Part shown: positions 27,502-36,793 of the stretch, one piece after another
Numbering within the stretch: position 1 is the stretch's first letter
Layout of the letters: each line of letters begins with the position of its first letter
Assembly: GCF_000473045.1 (NCBI RefSeq)
Contig: NZ_AXAY01000003.1
Location: 310,001-374,000 of the forward strand
Direction of reading: 5' to 3'
Length of the DNA: 64,000 nucleotides
Origin: Bradyrhizobium sp. WSM3983
Lineage (GTDB): Bacteria > Pseudomonadota > Alphaproteobacteria > Rhizobiales > Xanthobacteraceae
Notes under the pieces: generated by a model
Databases searched by the model: none
What the model was told of the DNA's origin: nothing
Seen by the model: only the letters and a program-made list of their open reading frames with translations
Position numbers and translations under genes: made by a program

Positions 27502-28375
27502 TGCCGCCGCCAACACCTTCACGTTCAATCATCACTGAGGCCGCCACCTTCTCTGCCGCGCGCTTGCTGCCGCCGGTGCCTTCGGCCGGTGCCAATCCGG
27601 GCAGGTCCACCGCGACGCGGAACTCCGGATCGTGATGCGGGCCGGTGCGCTCGACTTCGCGATAGACCGGCGTCGGCAATCCCTTCCCTTGGGCCCATTC
27701 CTGCAGCACGGTCTTGGGATCGCGCAGCGGCCGCCGCGGCTGGTGCATGCGCTCGGTCCAGTTGCGCTTGACGAACTCGTCCGCCGCCGCATGACCGCCG
27801 TCGAGGAAGATGGCGCCGATCACGGCTTCGCAGATGTCGCCGAGGATGGACTTGCGCAGGCGGGCATCCGCGCTCGAGCCGACCGAGCCGAGCTTGATGT
27901 CGTCGAGCAGACCGAGCGACTTGGCGACGTCGGCGCAGCTCTCCTTGCGCACGAGCTCGGCAAGTCGCTTGGACAGCTCGCCCTCATCGGCATTCGGGAA
28001 GGCGTGATAGAGCATGTCGGAGACGACGAGCCCGAGCACGTGGTCGCCGAGGAACTCCAGCCGCTGATAACTATCGCCGCGCTTGCGTCCGGACTTCAGC
28101 GCCGAGACATGCGTGATCGCCTGCATCAGCAGGTTCGGATCGGCGAAGTTGTGGCCAATGCGCGCTTCGAGCGCCGCGTTCGCGTCAGCCGCCGCCTTCG
28201 CCTTGTCCTTGGCCTTGCTGCTTCGCGTCCGCTTCTTCTTCGCAGGAGTAGTCTTAGTTTCAGCAGCCTTCGTTTCAGGAGTCTTGGTCGCAAGCGTCTT
28301 GGTTGCAGCTTCGCCCTCAGGAGCGGCTTGCGCCTCGATCGGTTGGGTCGCGATGTCCTTGGCTTCGTCTTTCAT
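27491..28375 (-). CDS. rnc: Ribonuclease III with a Lys/Ala/Thr-rich N-terminal tail
   Basis: A 294-residue protein. Residues ~67-225 are the RNase III domain with the signature RLEFLGDHVLGL (around 105-116), and the rest is a double-stranded RNA-binding domain (DPKTVLQEWAQGKGLPTPVY; GGSKRAAEKVAASVMI). It cuts double-stranded RNA in rRNA precursors and regulatory RNAs. The first ~66 residues are an unusual disordered, basic tail with repeated TKT units and KKKRTRSSKAKDKAKAA. ATG 28375 overlaps the lepB stop (ATGA), which supports this start. The frame is open further upstream, but only inside lepB. Confidence 0.94.
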   Translation of the reverse strand: MKDEAKDIATQPIEAQAAPEGEAATKTLATKTPETKAAETKTTPAKKKRTRSSKAKDKAKAAADANAALEARIGHNFADPNLLMQAITHVSALKSGRKRGDSYQRLEFLGDHVLGLVVSDMLYHAFPNADEGELSKRLAELVRKESCADVAKSLGLLDDIKLGSVGSSADARLRKSILGDICEAVIGAIFLDGGHAAADEFVKRNWTERMHQPRRPLRDPKTVLQEWAQGKGLPTPVYREVERTGPHHDPEFRVAVDLPGLAPAEGTGGSKRAAEKVAASVMIEREGVGGGNDG

Positions 28376-29136
28376 CGGACAATTTTGAAGAAGCGATTCC
28401 AGCGCACTACCCACGGCCAGCGCCAGAACATCCAGGCATGCTCGCCCTCGCCGATGGAGAAGAAGATCATCTGCGCGCGGCCGATCAGGTTCTCCTGCGG
28501 CACATAGCCGACCTGGCCGAGGAAACGGCTGTCGGTGGAGTTGTCGCGATTGTCGCCCATCATGAAGAAATGGCCGGGCGGCACGGTGTAGACGTTGGTG
28601 TTGTCCATGTAGCCGTTGTCGGCGCAATCGAGCGTCTCGTAGGAGACGCCGTTCGGCAGCGTTTCCTTCCAGCGCTTCACCCGCGAGATGCCACCGCCTT
28701 CGGAGCCGCACGGATCCTCGCCGACAAATTCGCTCATGCGCTGGCGCTCGACCGGAGTGTCGTTGATGTAGAGCAGCCCGTCCTTCATCTGGACGTGGTC
28801 GCCCGGAAGACCGATCACGCGCTTGATGTAATCGGTGGTGTCGTCCTTCGGCAGGCGGAACACGACGATGTCGCCGCGGTTCGGATCCGAGCCCCAGATC
28901 CGTCCCGAGAACAGCGGTGGCGAGAACGGGATCGAGTAGTGGCTATATCCGTAGGAATATTTCGAGACGAACAGATAGTCGCCGACCAGCAGCGTCGCCT
29001 TCATCGAGCCGGACGGGATGTTGAACGGCTGGAACAGGAAGGTGCGGATGACCAGCGCGATCAGGAGAGCATGGATCACGACCCGGATCGTTTCGCCGAC
29101 GCCGCTTTCAGTTTTCGTTCCCGAAGTCACGCTCAT
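28372..29136 (-). CDS. lepB: Signal peptidase I
   Basis: A 254-residue membrane protease that removes Sec and Tat signal peptides on the outer face of the inner membrane. One N-terminal anchor (VVIHALLIALVIRTFLF) is followed by the catalytic box NIPSGSM (Ser44), and RGDIVVF and DYIKRVIGLPGD hold the catalytic Lys105. Box E is GDNRDNSTDSR. Two extra Cys (DPCGS, LDCADNG) lie in the periplasmic insertion and may pair. It is the first of lepB-rnc-era, joined by overlaps; 249 bases separate it from acpS. Confidence 0.95.
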   Translation of the reverse strand: MSVTSGTKTESGVGETIRVVIHALLIALVIRTFLFQPFNIPSGSMKATLLVGDYLFVSKYSYGYSHYSIPFSPPLFSGRIWGSDPNRGDIVVFRLPKDDTTDYIKRVIGLPGDHVQMKDGLLYINDTPVERQRMSEFVGEDPCGSEGGGISRVKRWKETLPNGVSYETLDCADNGYMDNTNVYTVPPGHFFMMGDNRDNSTDSRFLGQVGYVPQENLIGRAQMIFFSIGEGEHAWMFWRWPWVVRWNRFFKIVR

Positions 29137-29385
29137 TGCTCTCTCAATTCCGGCCGGCGATCACAGAACGCCCTCCCCCCGCGAACGGCCCACCGGTTCG
29201 CAGCCCAAGGAGATTGTCCTGATTCTGATAGTGAGGGCCAATTCCGGCGTAAAGCCGAATTCGCCCAGCCTGATTTGCGTTCGCGGACTTTTAGACGGTT
29301 GTCGCAGGCCACGCAATCAAGGATCGCATCAAAAACTTATAAGATATTGATTTTTAACACGAATTATAAAATTACCACCAAAGTT

Positions 29386-29805
29386 TCAGGACTTGGCCCG
29401 CGGCACGACGGAAATGATCACAAAGGCCTGCGCCAACGGCCAGTCATCGGTGATCGACAGATCGATCTGGGCCTCGAATCCCTCCGGTGTCAGGGCCTGG
29501 AGCCGGGCCAGCGCCCCTCCGGTCAGCCGCATGGACGGTTTTCCGCCCGGCAGGTTGACCACCCCCATGTCGCGCCACCACACGCCGTGTCTGATGCCGG
29601 TGCCGAGCGCCTTGGAGCAGGCCTCCTTGGCGGCAAAGCGCTTGGCGTAGGTCGCCACCACCATCTTCTCGTTCTTGGAACGGCGCTCCGCCTTGGCCCG
29701 CTCGGCCGCTGTGAAGATGCGGTCGAGGAAGCGCTCGCCATGGCGCTCCATCACCTTGCCGACACGGGTGATGTCGATGAGGTCGGAGCCGATACCGATG
29801 ATCAT
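29386..29805 (-). CDS. acpS: Holo-[acyl-carrier-protein] synthase
   Basis: A 139-residue AcpS that moves 4'-phosphopantetheine from CoA to the Ser of ACP. It has the two family motifs: [13 protein letters not shown] (Mg-binding Asp) and [14 protein letters not shown] (Glu/Lys). Its ATG overlaps the TGA of pdxJ (29802-29805), as in most alphaproteobacteria. Confidence 0.96.
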   Translation of the reverse strand: MIIGIGSDLIDITRVGKVMERHGERFLDRIFTAAERAKAERRSKNEKMVVATYAKRFAAKEACSKALGTGIRHGVWWRDMGVVNLPGGKPSMRLTGGALARLQALTPEGFEAQIDLSITDDWPLAQAFVIISVVPRAKS

Positions 29806-30554
29806 GCCCGGCTCCGTCCGCGATCCATCGCCCCGCGCATCTTGCGTACCGTCTCGGCAAGACCGACGAAGAGCGCCTCGCCGATCATGTAGTAGCCGAT
29901 GTTGAGCTCCATGATGTCAGGCAGCGCGGCAATCGTCTCGGCCGTCGCGTAGTCCAGCCCATGACCGGCATGGACCTCAAGACCTGCGTCCTTCGCGACC
30001 TTAACGCCCGCCACGATCCGCTGCCATTCGGCCTCGGCCTTGTCGGTATGGCCGTCGACCACGGCGTCGCACCAGGCGCCGGTGTGGATCTCGATCACGG
30101 GCGCGCGCAGCTGCGCCGCCATCGCGATCTGCGCAGGGTCCGCGGCAATGAACAGCGAGACGCGGATGCCGGCATCGTTCAACCGCGCGATATAGGGCGC
30201 GAGCGCATTGTGCTGGCCGACCACGTCGAGGCCGCCCTCGGTCGTCACCTCCTGGCGCCGCTCCGGCACCAGGCACACCGCATGCGGCTTGGTCGCGAGC
30301 GAGATGCGCATCATGTCGTCGGTCGCCGCCATCTCGAAATTCAGCGGCTTGGAGATCTCGGCCTTCAGCCCCGCCATGTCCTCGTCGCGGATGTGCCGGC
30401 GGTCTTCGCGCAAATGCGCGGTGATGCCATCGGCGCCGGCCTCGATCGCAAGCAGCGCGGCCCGGACCGGATCGGGATGACGGCCGCCGCGGGCGTTACG
30501 GACGGTCGCGACATGGTCGATATTGACGCCGAGGCGGAGCGGAGATGCGGGCAT
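29802..30554 (-). CDS. pdxJ: Pyridoxine 5'-phosphate synthase
   Basis: A 250-residue TIM-barrel enzyme that condenses 1-deoxyxylulose 5-phosphate with 3-amino-2-oxopropyl phosphate in the DXP-dependent vitamin B6 pathway. Landmarks: [17 protein letters not shown] at the N-terminus, [39 protein letters not shown] and HAGHGLDY, ending in the phosphate-binding [17 protein letters not shown] 30554 is used; a GTG at 30566 would add four residues and cannot be excluded. It overlaps acpS by four bases and follows rsh closely, as in related genomes. Confidence 0.95.
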   Translation of the reverse strand: MPASPLRLGVNIDHVATVRNARGGRHPDPVRAALLAIEAGADGITAHLREDRRHIRDEDMAGLKAEISKPLNFEMAATDDMMRISLATKPHAVCLVPERRQEVTTEGGLDVVGQHNALAPYIARLNDAGIRVSLFIAADPAQIAMAAQLRAPVIEIHTGAWCDAVVDGHTDKAEAEWQRIVAGVKVAKDAGLEVHAGHGLDYATAETIAALPDIMELNIGYYMIGEALFVGLAETVRKMRGAMDRGRSRA

Positions 30555-30599
30555 TTCAGGACTCACGAGATCGGAGAGACAGGCGACTACGACAGCCGC

Positions 30600-32885
30600 C
30601 TATCCATTAACACGTTCGACGCGGGCGACGACCGCCTTGGCGCGCAGCTGGGCCAGGATCGCGCTCAAATGCTTGAGATCGTAGACTTCGAGATCGATCG
30701 TCGTCTCCGTGAAGTCGGGCGAGCGGCGCTGCATGCTGATATTGTCGATGTTGCCGTCGTGCTCGGCGATCACGGTCGCGATCTGCGCCAGTGCGCCGGG
30801 CTCGTTGACATTCTCGACCTTGATGCGCGCCGGGAAGCGTTGCGGTGCGGAGTCCTCGATGTCCCAGCGCACGTCGAGCCAGCGTTCCGGCTCCTCCTCG
30901 AAGTCCTTCAAGGCCGGCGACTGGATCGGATAGATCGTGATCCCCTCGCCTGGCGTCACGATGCCGACGATGCGATCGCCCGGCACGGCACCCCCGTTCG
31001 GCGCGAATTTCACCGGCAGGTCGGAATTGTTTCCGCCAATGGGGATCGCAACTGGACGGCGCGACGGCTCCAGCGCCTTCTCCTTGAGCTTGGCGGCGAG
31101 CCCCTTCTTGACGCCGTAGCGCGCGACGCGCTCCTCTTTGTAGTCGGGATACATCGCGCGCGCGACGTGGGAGGCCTTGATCTCGCCCCGGCCGACCGCA
31201 GCCATGACGTCCTCGATCGAGGTGCGCGCAAGCCGCGGCAGCGCCCCCTTGAGCTTGTCGTCCGCATATTCGATCTTGGCGCGCTCGAACAGGCGCTCGA
31301 CGATGCGCCGGCCGAGACCGACATATTGATCGCGCACGGCGGTGCGCGTGGCGCGTCGGATCGCGGCGCGCGCCTTGCCGGTGACCGCGAGCGTTTCCCA
31401 GGCCGAGGGTGGCGCCGATTGCGCTTCCGAGGTCAGCACCTCGACCTCGTCGCCGTTCTGAAGCTCAGAGGACAGCGGCGCGAACTGGCCGTTGATCTTG
31501 CAGCCGACCGCGCTATTGCCGACGTCGGTATGCACGGCATAAGCGAAGTCGATCACATTGGCATGGCGCGGCAGCGCGATCAGCTTGCCCTTCGGGGTGA
31601 AGCAGAACACCTGGTCGTGGAACAGCTCGAGCTTGGTGTGCTCGAGGAATTCCTCGGGGTTGGCGCTCTCCGAGAGGATACCAATGGTGTGGCGTAGCCA
31701 GGCGAACGCGTTCGACTCGCGCTTGAGGAATTCGGTCGGCGAGCCCACGCCTTCCTTGTAGAAGACATGCGCGGCGATGCCGCGCTCGGCGATCTGGTCC
31801 ATCGCCTCGGTGCGAATCTGGAGCTCGACGCGCTGATTGCCGGGACCGATCACAGTGGTGTGGATCGAGCGGTAGTCGTTTTGCTTCGGCGTCGAGATGT
31901 AGTCCTTGAAGCGTCCCGGCACGACCGGCCAGGTGGTGTGGACGATGCCGAGCGCGCGATAGCAGGCCTCGATGTCGTTGACGACGACACGGAAGCCGAA
32001 GATGTCGGACAGTTGCTCGAAGCCGACCGACTTGCGCTCCATCTTGGTCCAGATCGAAAACGGCTTCTTGCGGCGGCCATAGACCCGCGCACCGAGACCC
32101 CGGTGGCGCAGATTGTTGGAGAGCTGGTCCTCGATCTCGCCGATCAGATTGCGGTTGCGCTCGGCGAGCCCATCGAGCCGCTGCATCACCACCGAATAGG
32201 CTTCGGGATCGAGAGTGCGGAAGGACAGATCCTCCAGCTCCTCGCGCATTTCCTGCATGCCCATGCGCCCTGCCAGCGGCGCGTAGATGTCGAGCGTCTC
32301 CTCGGCAATGCGCCGGCGCGATTCCGTCGGCACGAAGTCGAGCGTGCGCATGTTGTGCAGGCGGTCGGCGAGCTTGACCAGCAGCACGCGGACATCGTCG
32401 GCAATCGCCAGCAACAATTTGCGCAGGTTTTCGGCCTGCTTGGCCTCGCGCGACACCAGTTCGAGCCGCTTCAGCTTGGTCAAGCCCTCGACCAGTGCGC
32501 CGATCTCGGGGCCGAACAGCTGGTCGATCTCGGCGCGAGTCGCTTCCGTGTCCTCGATCGTGTCGTGCAGCAGCGCGGCGACGATGGTCGCGTCGTCGAG
32601 CTTCAGGTCGGTGAGAATCGCCGCGACTTCGAGAGGGTGCGAGAAATACGGGTCGCCCGAGGCGCGCGTCTGCGAACCGTGCGCCTTCATGGCGTAGACA
32701 TAGGCTCGGTTCAGCAGGTCTTCGTTGGTGTTCGGATTGTAGGACCGGACGCGTTCGACGAGGTCATATTGACGCATCATGCGCGCGCGCGGCTTCGCTG
32801 GCCGTGCCACCGGCGCAGTCGGGGCCACGGCAACCGATTCGGTTGCGGCCTGCATCTGCGTGGGTCTGCGGCGTCGATACACCAT
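30600..32885 (-). CDS. rsh: Bifunctional (p)ppGpp synthetase/hydrolase (RelA/SpoT homologue)
   Basis: A 761-residue stringent-response enzyme. Order: a disordered N-terminal ~35 residues; an HD hydrolase (FSHPLEVAAIL, LLHDTIED, KLADRLHNMRTL); a synthetase (VYGRRKKPFSIWTKM; DIFGFRVVVND; YISTPKQNDYRSIHT); TGS (VFCFTPKGKLIALPRHANVIDFAYAV); a helical part; and a C-terminal ACT (IKVENVNEPGALAQIATVIAEHDG). The HD histidines and the synthetase basic loop are intact, so both activities are expected. Alphaproteobacteria have one such long enzyme. It follows the rpoZ terminator, so it has its own promoter in 32886-33027. Confidence 0.95.
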   Translation of the reverse strand: MVYRRRRPTQMQAATESVAVAPTAPVARPAKPRARMMRQYDLVERVRSYNPNTNEDLLNRAYVYAMKAHGSQTRASGDPYFSHPLEVAAILTDLKLDDATIVAALLHDTIEDTEATRAEIDQLFGPEIGALVEGLTKLKRLELVSREAKQAENLRKLLLAIADDVRVLLVKLADRLHNMRTLDFVPTESRRRIAEETLDIYAPLAGRMGMQEMREELEDLSFRTLDPEAYSVVMQRLDGLAERNRNLIGEIEDQLSNNLRHRGLGARVYGRRKKPFSIWTKMERKSVGFEQLSDIFGFRVVVNDIEACYRALGIVHTTWPVVPGRFKDYISTPKQNDYRSIHTTVIGPGNQRVELQIRTEAMDQIAERGIAAHVFYKEGVGSPTEFLKRESNAFAWLRHTIGILSESANPEEFLEHTKLELFHDQVFCFTPKGKLIALPRHANVIDFAYAVHTDVGNSAVGCKINGQFAPLSSELQNGDEVEVLTSEAQSAPPSAWETLAVTGKARAAIRRATRTAVRDQYVGLGRRIVERLFERAKIEYADDKLKGALPRLARTSIEDVMAAVGRGEIKASHVARAMYPDYKEERVARYGVKKGLAAKLKEKALEPSRRPVAIPIGGNNSDLPVKFAPNGGAVPGDRIVGIVTPGEGITIYPIQSPALKDFEEEPERWLDVRWDIEDSAPQRFPARIKVENVNEPGALAQIATVIAEHDGNIDNISMQRRSPDFTETTIDLEVYDLKHLSAILAQLRAKAVVARVERVNG

Positions 32886-33027
32886 GCCGTCCTGCCTTCA
32901 AACGGACCATGAAGCGGCCCGTTGTATACATCTTAAGCTCCGATCGCGGACGTGGCCGATCAATTCGATGACAGGCGCGCGGCGCGAACCGGCAACGCTA
33001 TGGTAACCACGAAAACGCCAACAAAAG

Positions 33028-33057
33028 CAAAGGCCCGAACGCGGGTTCGGGCCTTTG
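33028..33057 (-). terminator. Terminator of rpoZ
   Basis: A perfect 13-base stem, 33028-33040 with 33045-33057 (CAAAGGCCCGAAC and its inverse), closes the loop GCGG. On the minus strand it is followed by CTTTTGTTG. It lies 38 bases past the rpoZ stop and separates rpoZ from rsh. Confidence 0.88.
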
Positions 33058-33095
33058 ATAAGATCACAAGAAGTCGACGATCGCGAGTAAGAGGA

Positions 33096-33488
33096 TTACT
33101 CGTCCTCCTCGGGCTGCTCTTCCGGCGGCGCGAGACCTTCGAGGCCCTTCAGGAGCTCCTCTTCGGTCATGCGCTCCACAGCGACTTCGGTATCGTCGGC
33201 ATCGACGCTGGCGCCGGCGGAACCGATCAGCGGCACCGTGTCCGGCTCGGGCTCGTCCACCTCGACGAACTTCTGGAGGGAGTGCACCAGCTCCTCGCGG
33301 AGATCCTCCGGCGAGATGGTCTCGTCGGCAATTTCACGCAAAGATACAACAGGGTTCTTGTCGTTATCGCGGTCAACCGTTAGTTGTGAACCGGACGAAA
33401 TCATGCGGGCGCGGTGGGCGGCCAGCAGGACCAGGTCAAACCGGTTGTCGACCTTGTCGATACAATCTTCTACGGTGACGCGAGCCAT
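33096..33488 (-). CDS. rpoZ: RNA polymerase omega subunit
   Basis: A 130-residue omega subunit that stabilises beta' and contributes to ppGpp sensing. The conserved core is [20 protein letters not shown], then [11 protein letters not shown] and [14 protein letters not shown]. The tail (residues ~65-130) is very acidic, ending EEQPEEDE, as in other rhizobial omegas. It is transcribed alone and is upstream of rsh, an arrangement also found in enterobacteria. Confidence 0.95.
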   Translation of the reverse strand: MARVTVEDCIDKVDNRFDLVLLAAHRARMISSGSQLTVDRDNDKNPVVSLREIADETISPEDLREELVHSLQKFVEVDEPEPDTVPLIGSAGASVDADDTEVAVERMTEEELLKGLEGLAPPEEQPEEDE

Positions 33489-33816
33489 GGACTGTCGCTC
33501 CGTTGTGGGTGGGACGAAATATGTGGATGATCGGGGCTAGTTATAGGGGCCAGGGCGGTTTCGCAAGGCAAATTTGTGATTTGGTCTCGCCAAACGCCTC
33601 TGGTACCCCCACATTGGGGCTGGGACGGGTGGTTTCCCGGGCTGCTATTGAGGGCGGCGCCGGGTGTATGAAAGTCCGCCATAACTATACCTTGATTGCC
33701 CCGACTTCTCCGGATTTGCGGTTTCGACGGGTTTCGGCAGGACTTTGATCTGCGCGGCTTGCTGCCGCCGCGCCAACAATAAACGATTTATCACGAACAC
33801 TACGCGAGCAAACTGA
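33489..33816. other. Divergent promoter region, rpoZ / NYN gene
   Basis: This stretch of 328 bases separates the start of rpoZ (minus) from the NYN-domain gene (plus). No gene with recognisable content is present; it must hold both promoters. I could not place -35/-10 elements with confidence. Confidence 0.4.
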
Positions 33817-34461
33817 ATGTCACCTTCCTCTACCGACAAGATCGCGCTCTTCATCGACGGGGCCAATCTTTACGCAACCGCGAAAACTCTCGGCTTCGAC
33901 ATCGATTACAAGCGCCTTCTGAAGGAATTTCAGAGTCGCGGGACGCTGCTGCGGGCGTTCTACTACACAGCGATTATCGAGGATCAGGAATATTCCTCGA
34001 TCCGTCCCCTGATCGATTGGCTCGACTACAACGGCTACACCGTCGTCACCAAGGCGACCAAGGAGTTCATCGACGCCTCCGGCCGGCGCAAGGTCAAGGG
34101 CAACATGGACATCGAGCTCGCGGTCGATGCCATGGAGCTGGCCGAGCATATCGACCAGATGGTGCTGTTCTCCGGCGACGGTGATTTCCGCTCGCTGGTC
34201 GAGGCCGTGCAGCGTCGCGGCGTGCGGGTCACGGTGATCTCCACCATCGCCAGCCAGCCGCCGATGATCGCCGACGAGTTGCGCCGCCAGGCGGACGTCT
34301 TCACCGATCTTGTCGAGTTGCAGTCCAAGCTTGGCCGCGACCCGTCCGAGCGCCCCGCCCCGCGCGATCGCGGCGACCGCGAGCCGCGCCATCACGCTCC
34401 GCAGTTCCTCCAGCGCGCGACGACGATGGCGCCGAGGGGCGATGACGACCTCGACGAGTGA
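33817..34461 (+). CDS. NYN-domain ribonuclease-like protein (LabA/DUF88 type)
   Basis: A 214-residue protein. The PIN-like NYN domain spans ~8-165 with its acidic residues in IALFIDGANLYATAK, KGNMDIELAVDAME and LFSGDGDFRSLVEA, the expected metal-binding set. LabA-type NYN proteins are predicted RNases. The C-terminal ~45 residues are disordered and rich in Arg, Asp and His. The gene is divergent from rpoZ, and the following uracil-DNA glycosylase starts inside its last 20 bases. Confidence 0.9.
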   Translation: MSPSSTDKIALFIDGANLYATAKTLGFDIDYKRLLKEFQSRGTLLRAFYYTAIIEDQEYSSIRPLIDWLDYNGYTVVTKATKEFIDASGRRKVKGNMDIELAVDAMELAEHIDQMVLFSGDGDFRSLVEAVQRRGVRVTVISTIASQPPMIADELRRQADVFTDLVELQSKLGRDPSERPAPRDRGDREPRHHAPQFLQRATTMAPRGDDDLDE

Positions 34462-35116
34462 GACGGCGCGGTCAAGCCGCCAGGCCCCCACCCTCGTCCC
34501 CGATCGTGACTGTCCGCTCTGTCCGCGTCTGGTCGCCTTTCGCGAGGCGAACCGCGCGCGCGAGCTGTTGTGGCACAACGCGCCGGTTGCGCCCTTTGGC
34601 GACATCAGGGCGCGCCTTCTGATCGTCGGCCTCGCGCCGGGGATGCAGGGTGCCAACCGCACCGGCCGCCCCTTCACCGGCGACTATGCCGGCGACCTGC
34701 TCTATGCCACGCTGCTGGAATACGGTTTCGCCAAGGGCAGCTATCAGGCCCGGCCCGACGACGGCCTGAAGCTTGTCGACTGCCGGATCGCCAATGCCGT
34801 GCATTGCGTTCCGCCGCAGAACAAGCCGCTGCCGGTCGAGATCAACACCTGCCGGCAGTTCCTCATTGCGAATCTCGAAACGATGCCGAAGCTGCGCGCG
34901 ATCATCGCGCTCGGGCGGATTGCGCACGACAGCGTGCTCAGACCGCTGAAGCTGAAGGCGTCGCAGGCCCCTTTCGGCCACGGCGCCGTGCACCAGGCCG
35001 GCGCGTTCAGGCTCTACGACAGCTACCACTGCTCCCGCTACAACACGAACACCGGCGTGCTGACGCCGGACATGTTCCGCAGCGTGTTCGCGAAGGTGAA
35101 GGCCGATCTCGACTAG
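34442..35116 (+). CDS. Uracil-DNA glycosylase, family 5 (UDGb-like)
   Basis: A 224-residue protein. Fe-S cluster Cys candidates are CPLCPRL near residues 24-27 and further Cys in NAVHCVPP and INTCRQF. The active-site segment is LAPGMQGANRTGRPFTGDYAG, with family-5 spacing and no family-1 Asp water-activator. The C-terminal motif is YHCSRYNTNTGVLT, where family 4/5 enzymes have the HPS/HCS loop. It removes uracil and possibly hypoxanthine from DNA. ATG 34442 has GAGGGG upstream and overlaps the NYN gene by 20 bases. An extragenic palindrome begins at its stop codon. Confidence 0.88.
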   Translation: MTTSTSETARSSRQAPTLVPDRDCPLCPRLVAFREANRARELLWHNAPVAPFGDIRARLLIVGLAPGMQGANRTGRPFTGDYAGDLLYATLLEYGFAKGSYQARPDDGLKLVDCRIANAVHCVPPQNKPLPVEINTCRQFLIANLETMPKLRAIIALGRIAHDSVLRPLKLKASQAPFGHGAVHQAGAFRLYDSYHCSRYNTNTGVLTPDMFRSVFAKVKADLD

Positions 35117-35170
35117 AGCGTTTTCGAGCGAATTGGCTACCGGTTCGCGTGAAGAAAACGCGTCAAACTA
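35117..35170 (+). repeat. 54-base extragenic repeat, copy A
   Basis: AGCGTTTTCGAGCGAA ... GCGTCAAACTA. An inverted copy differing at about 6 of 54 positions is at 48987-49040. The ends are partly self-complementary (GCGTTTTC and GAAAACGC). It begins right after the glycosylase stop codon and ends just before the peroxiredoxin stop. Confidence 0.85.
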
Positions 35171-35171
35171 A

Positions 35172-35765
35172 TCAGTCCTTTGCTGTGGTCTTTGCAGGAT
35201 TGGCCTTCAGCCAGTTCAGCACATCGCCGGCGTTCCGGTCGGGTGGAAACACCGGATAGAACACATGCGTGATTTGGGCGTCGTCGATGATCAGCGCGAG
35301 CCGCTTGATCAGCGTCAGGCCCGCGACCTCCATGGTCGGCAGGTTGAGCGCGCGCGTGAACGCCAGCTTCTCGTCCGAGAGTACCGGGAACGGCAGATGC
35401 AGCCGCGACGCCATCTCGGTCTGGTAGTCGTTGCTCTGGGTCGAAAGGCCATACACCTGCGAGGCGCCGGCGGCCTTCAGCTCTGCGAAGAGGTCGCGAA
35501 ACGCACATGTCTGCGGTGTGCAGCCCCGCGCGCCCGGGATCATGTCCCAGTCGTCGACCAGCGCGATCTTGCCGGGCTCGCCGGTGCGCGGATAGGCGAA
35601 CACCACCGTGCGGCCCGGGAGCGCCGACAGATCGACCGAATTGTCGTCGGTGGCGCGCAGGCTGATTGCGGGCAACGTCAGGCCTTTCAGATGCGCAGCC
35701 CCGCCATCGTCAGCGGGTGGGGGAATTTGGGTCCAATCGACCTCGAGCAAATTCTTCTGAGTCAT
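35172..35765 (-). CDS. Peroxiredoxin (two-Cys, AhpC/TSA family)
   Basis: A 197-residue thioredoxin-fold protein. YPRTGEP sits in the place of the usual YP.D loop, and GARGCTPQTCAFRD carries the peroxidatic-type Cys82 with a second Cys five residues on (Cys87), the spacing of atypical Prx-Q proteins. It would reduce hydroperoxides in the cytoplasm with thioredoxin. The sequence diverges from E. coli BCP, and several alphaproteobacterial relatives exist as hypothetical peroxiredoxins. It lies 16 bases after smpB on the same strand. Confidence 0.88.
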   Translation of the reverse strand: MTQKNLLEVDWTQIPPPADDGGAAHLKGLTLPAISLRATDDNSVDLSALPGRTVVFAYPRTGEPGKIALVDDWDMIPGARGCTPQTCAFRDLFAELKAAGASQVYGLSTQSNDYQTEMASRLHLPFPVLSDEKLAFTRALNLPTMEVAGLTLIKRLALIIDDAQITHVFYPVFPPDRNAGDVLNWLKANPAKTTAKD

Positions 35766-35780
35766 CCCGTCCTCTTGCCG

Positions 35781-36254
35781 CTATCCCCTCGCCCGCATCA
35801 GCCGGCCCTTCTCCCGGCTCCAGTCGCGCTTCTTCTCGGTCTCGCGCTTATCGTGCAGCTTCTTGCCCTTCGCAACCGCGAGCTGCAATTTGGCCCGCCC
35901 GCGCTCGTTGAAATAGAGCTTGAGCGGGATCAGCGTCATGCCCTCGCGGTCGACTGCGCCCATCAGCTTGTTGATCTGCCGGCGGTGCAGCAGCAGCTTT
36001 CGCGGCCGCTTGGGCTCGTGGTTGAAGCGGTTGCCCTGGAGGTATTCGGGAATGGTGGCGTTGATCAGCCAGATCTCGCCGTCCTTCGAGTCGGCGTAGG
36101 ACTCCGCAATCGTGCTCTTGCCGTTACGGATCGACTTCACCTCGGTTCCGGTCAGCGCAATGCCCGCCTCGATCGTATCCTCGATCGCATAGTTGAAGCG
36201 GGCCTTGCGATTTTCCGCCATGACCTTGATAGGACGTTCGTTCTTATCGGCCAT
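35781..36254 (-). CDS. smpB: SsrA-binding protein SmpB
   Basis: A 157-residue SmpB, partner of tmRNA in rescue of stalled ribosomes. Conserved parts: [53 protein letters not shown] and [25 protein letters not shown], with a basic tail [11 protein letters not shown]. No tmRNA gene is seen in the window. Confidence 0.96.
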   Translation of the reverse strand: MADKNERPIKVMAENRKARFNYAIEDTIEAGIALTGTEVKSIRNGKSTIAESYADSKDGEIWLINATIPEYLQGNRFNHEPKRPRKLLLHRRQINKLMGAVDREGMTLIPLKLYFNERGRAKLQLAVAKGKKLHDKRETEKKRDWSREKGRLMRARG

Positions 36255-36327
36255 GACCTACAAAATCCGGACAACAAACCTGATCGAGATGCGCGCGTAA
36301 GCTAACAGTTCGGATGAAGCGCGCGCG

Positions 36328-36768
36328 TCACTTCTTGAGGAGATCGCGGATCTCGGTCAACAGCACGACCTCCGCCGAAGGCTTCGGCGGCTCCGCGGTC
36401 TTGGTCTCTTCCCTGCGCTTCAGCGTGTTCATGGCGCGGATCACCAGGAACAGCACGAAGGCGACGATGATGAAGTTGATCGTCAGCGTAAGGAAGCTGC
36501 CGTAAGCAAGCACTGCGCCTTGCTTTTTCGCATCCGCTAAGTTGGTGGCGGTCACCGCCTTCGACAAGGGGGCGAAGTAGTTCGAGAAGTCGAGGCCGCC
36601 AGTGGCGGCGCCGATGATCGGCATGATGATGTCACCGACCAGCGACGTGACGATGGCGCCGAAGGCCGCGCCGATGATGACGCCGACCGCGAGGTCGACG
36701 ACATTGCCCTTCATGGCGAAATCGCGGAACTCCGTGAGCATCCGCCTGCCCTTTTCGTCGACGCTCAT
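36328..36768 (-). CDS. mscL: Large-conductance mechanosensitive channel MscL
   Basis: A 146-residue inner-membrane channel that opens under osmotic down-shock. N-terminus [28 protein letters not shown]2 [22 protein letters not shown], and a charged C-terminal helix ([13 protein letters not shown]). ATG 36768 is preceded by GGGGAG; the frame is open to 36837 but that part overlaps the end of dapA. It is between dapA and smpB on the same strand. Confidence 0.95.
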   Translation of the reverse strand: MSVDEKGRRMLTEFRDFAMKGNVVDLAVGVIIGAAFGAIVTSLVGDIIMPIIGAATGGLDFSNYFAPLSKAVTATNLADAKKQGAVLAYGSFLTLTINFIIVAFVLFLVIRAMNTLKRREETKTAEPPKPSAEVVLLTEIRDLLKK

Positions 36769-36793
36769 GAACGGCTCCCCGATTGGTAGCGCA

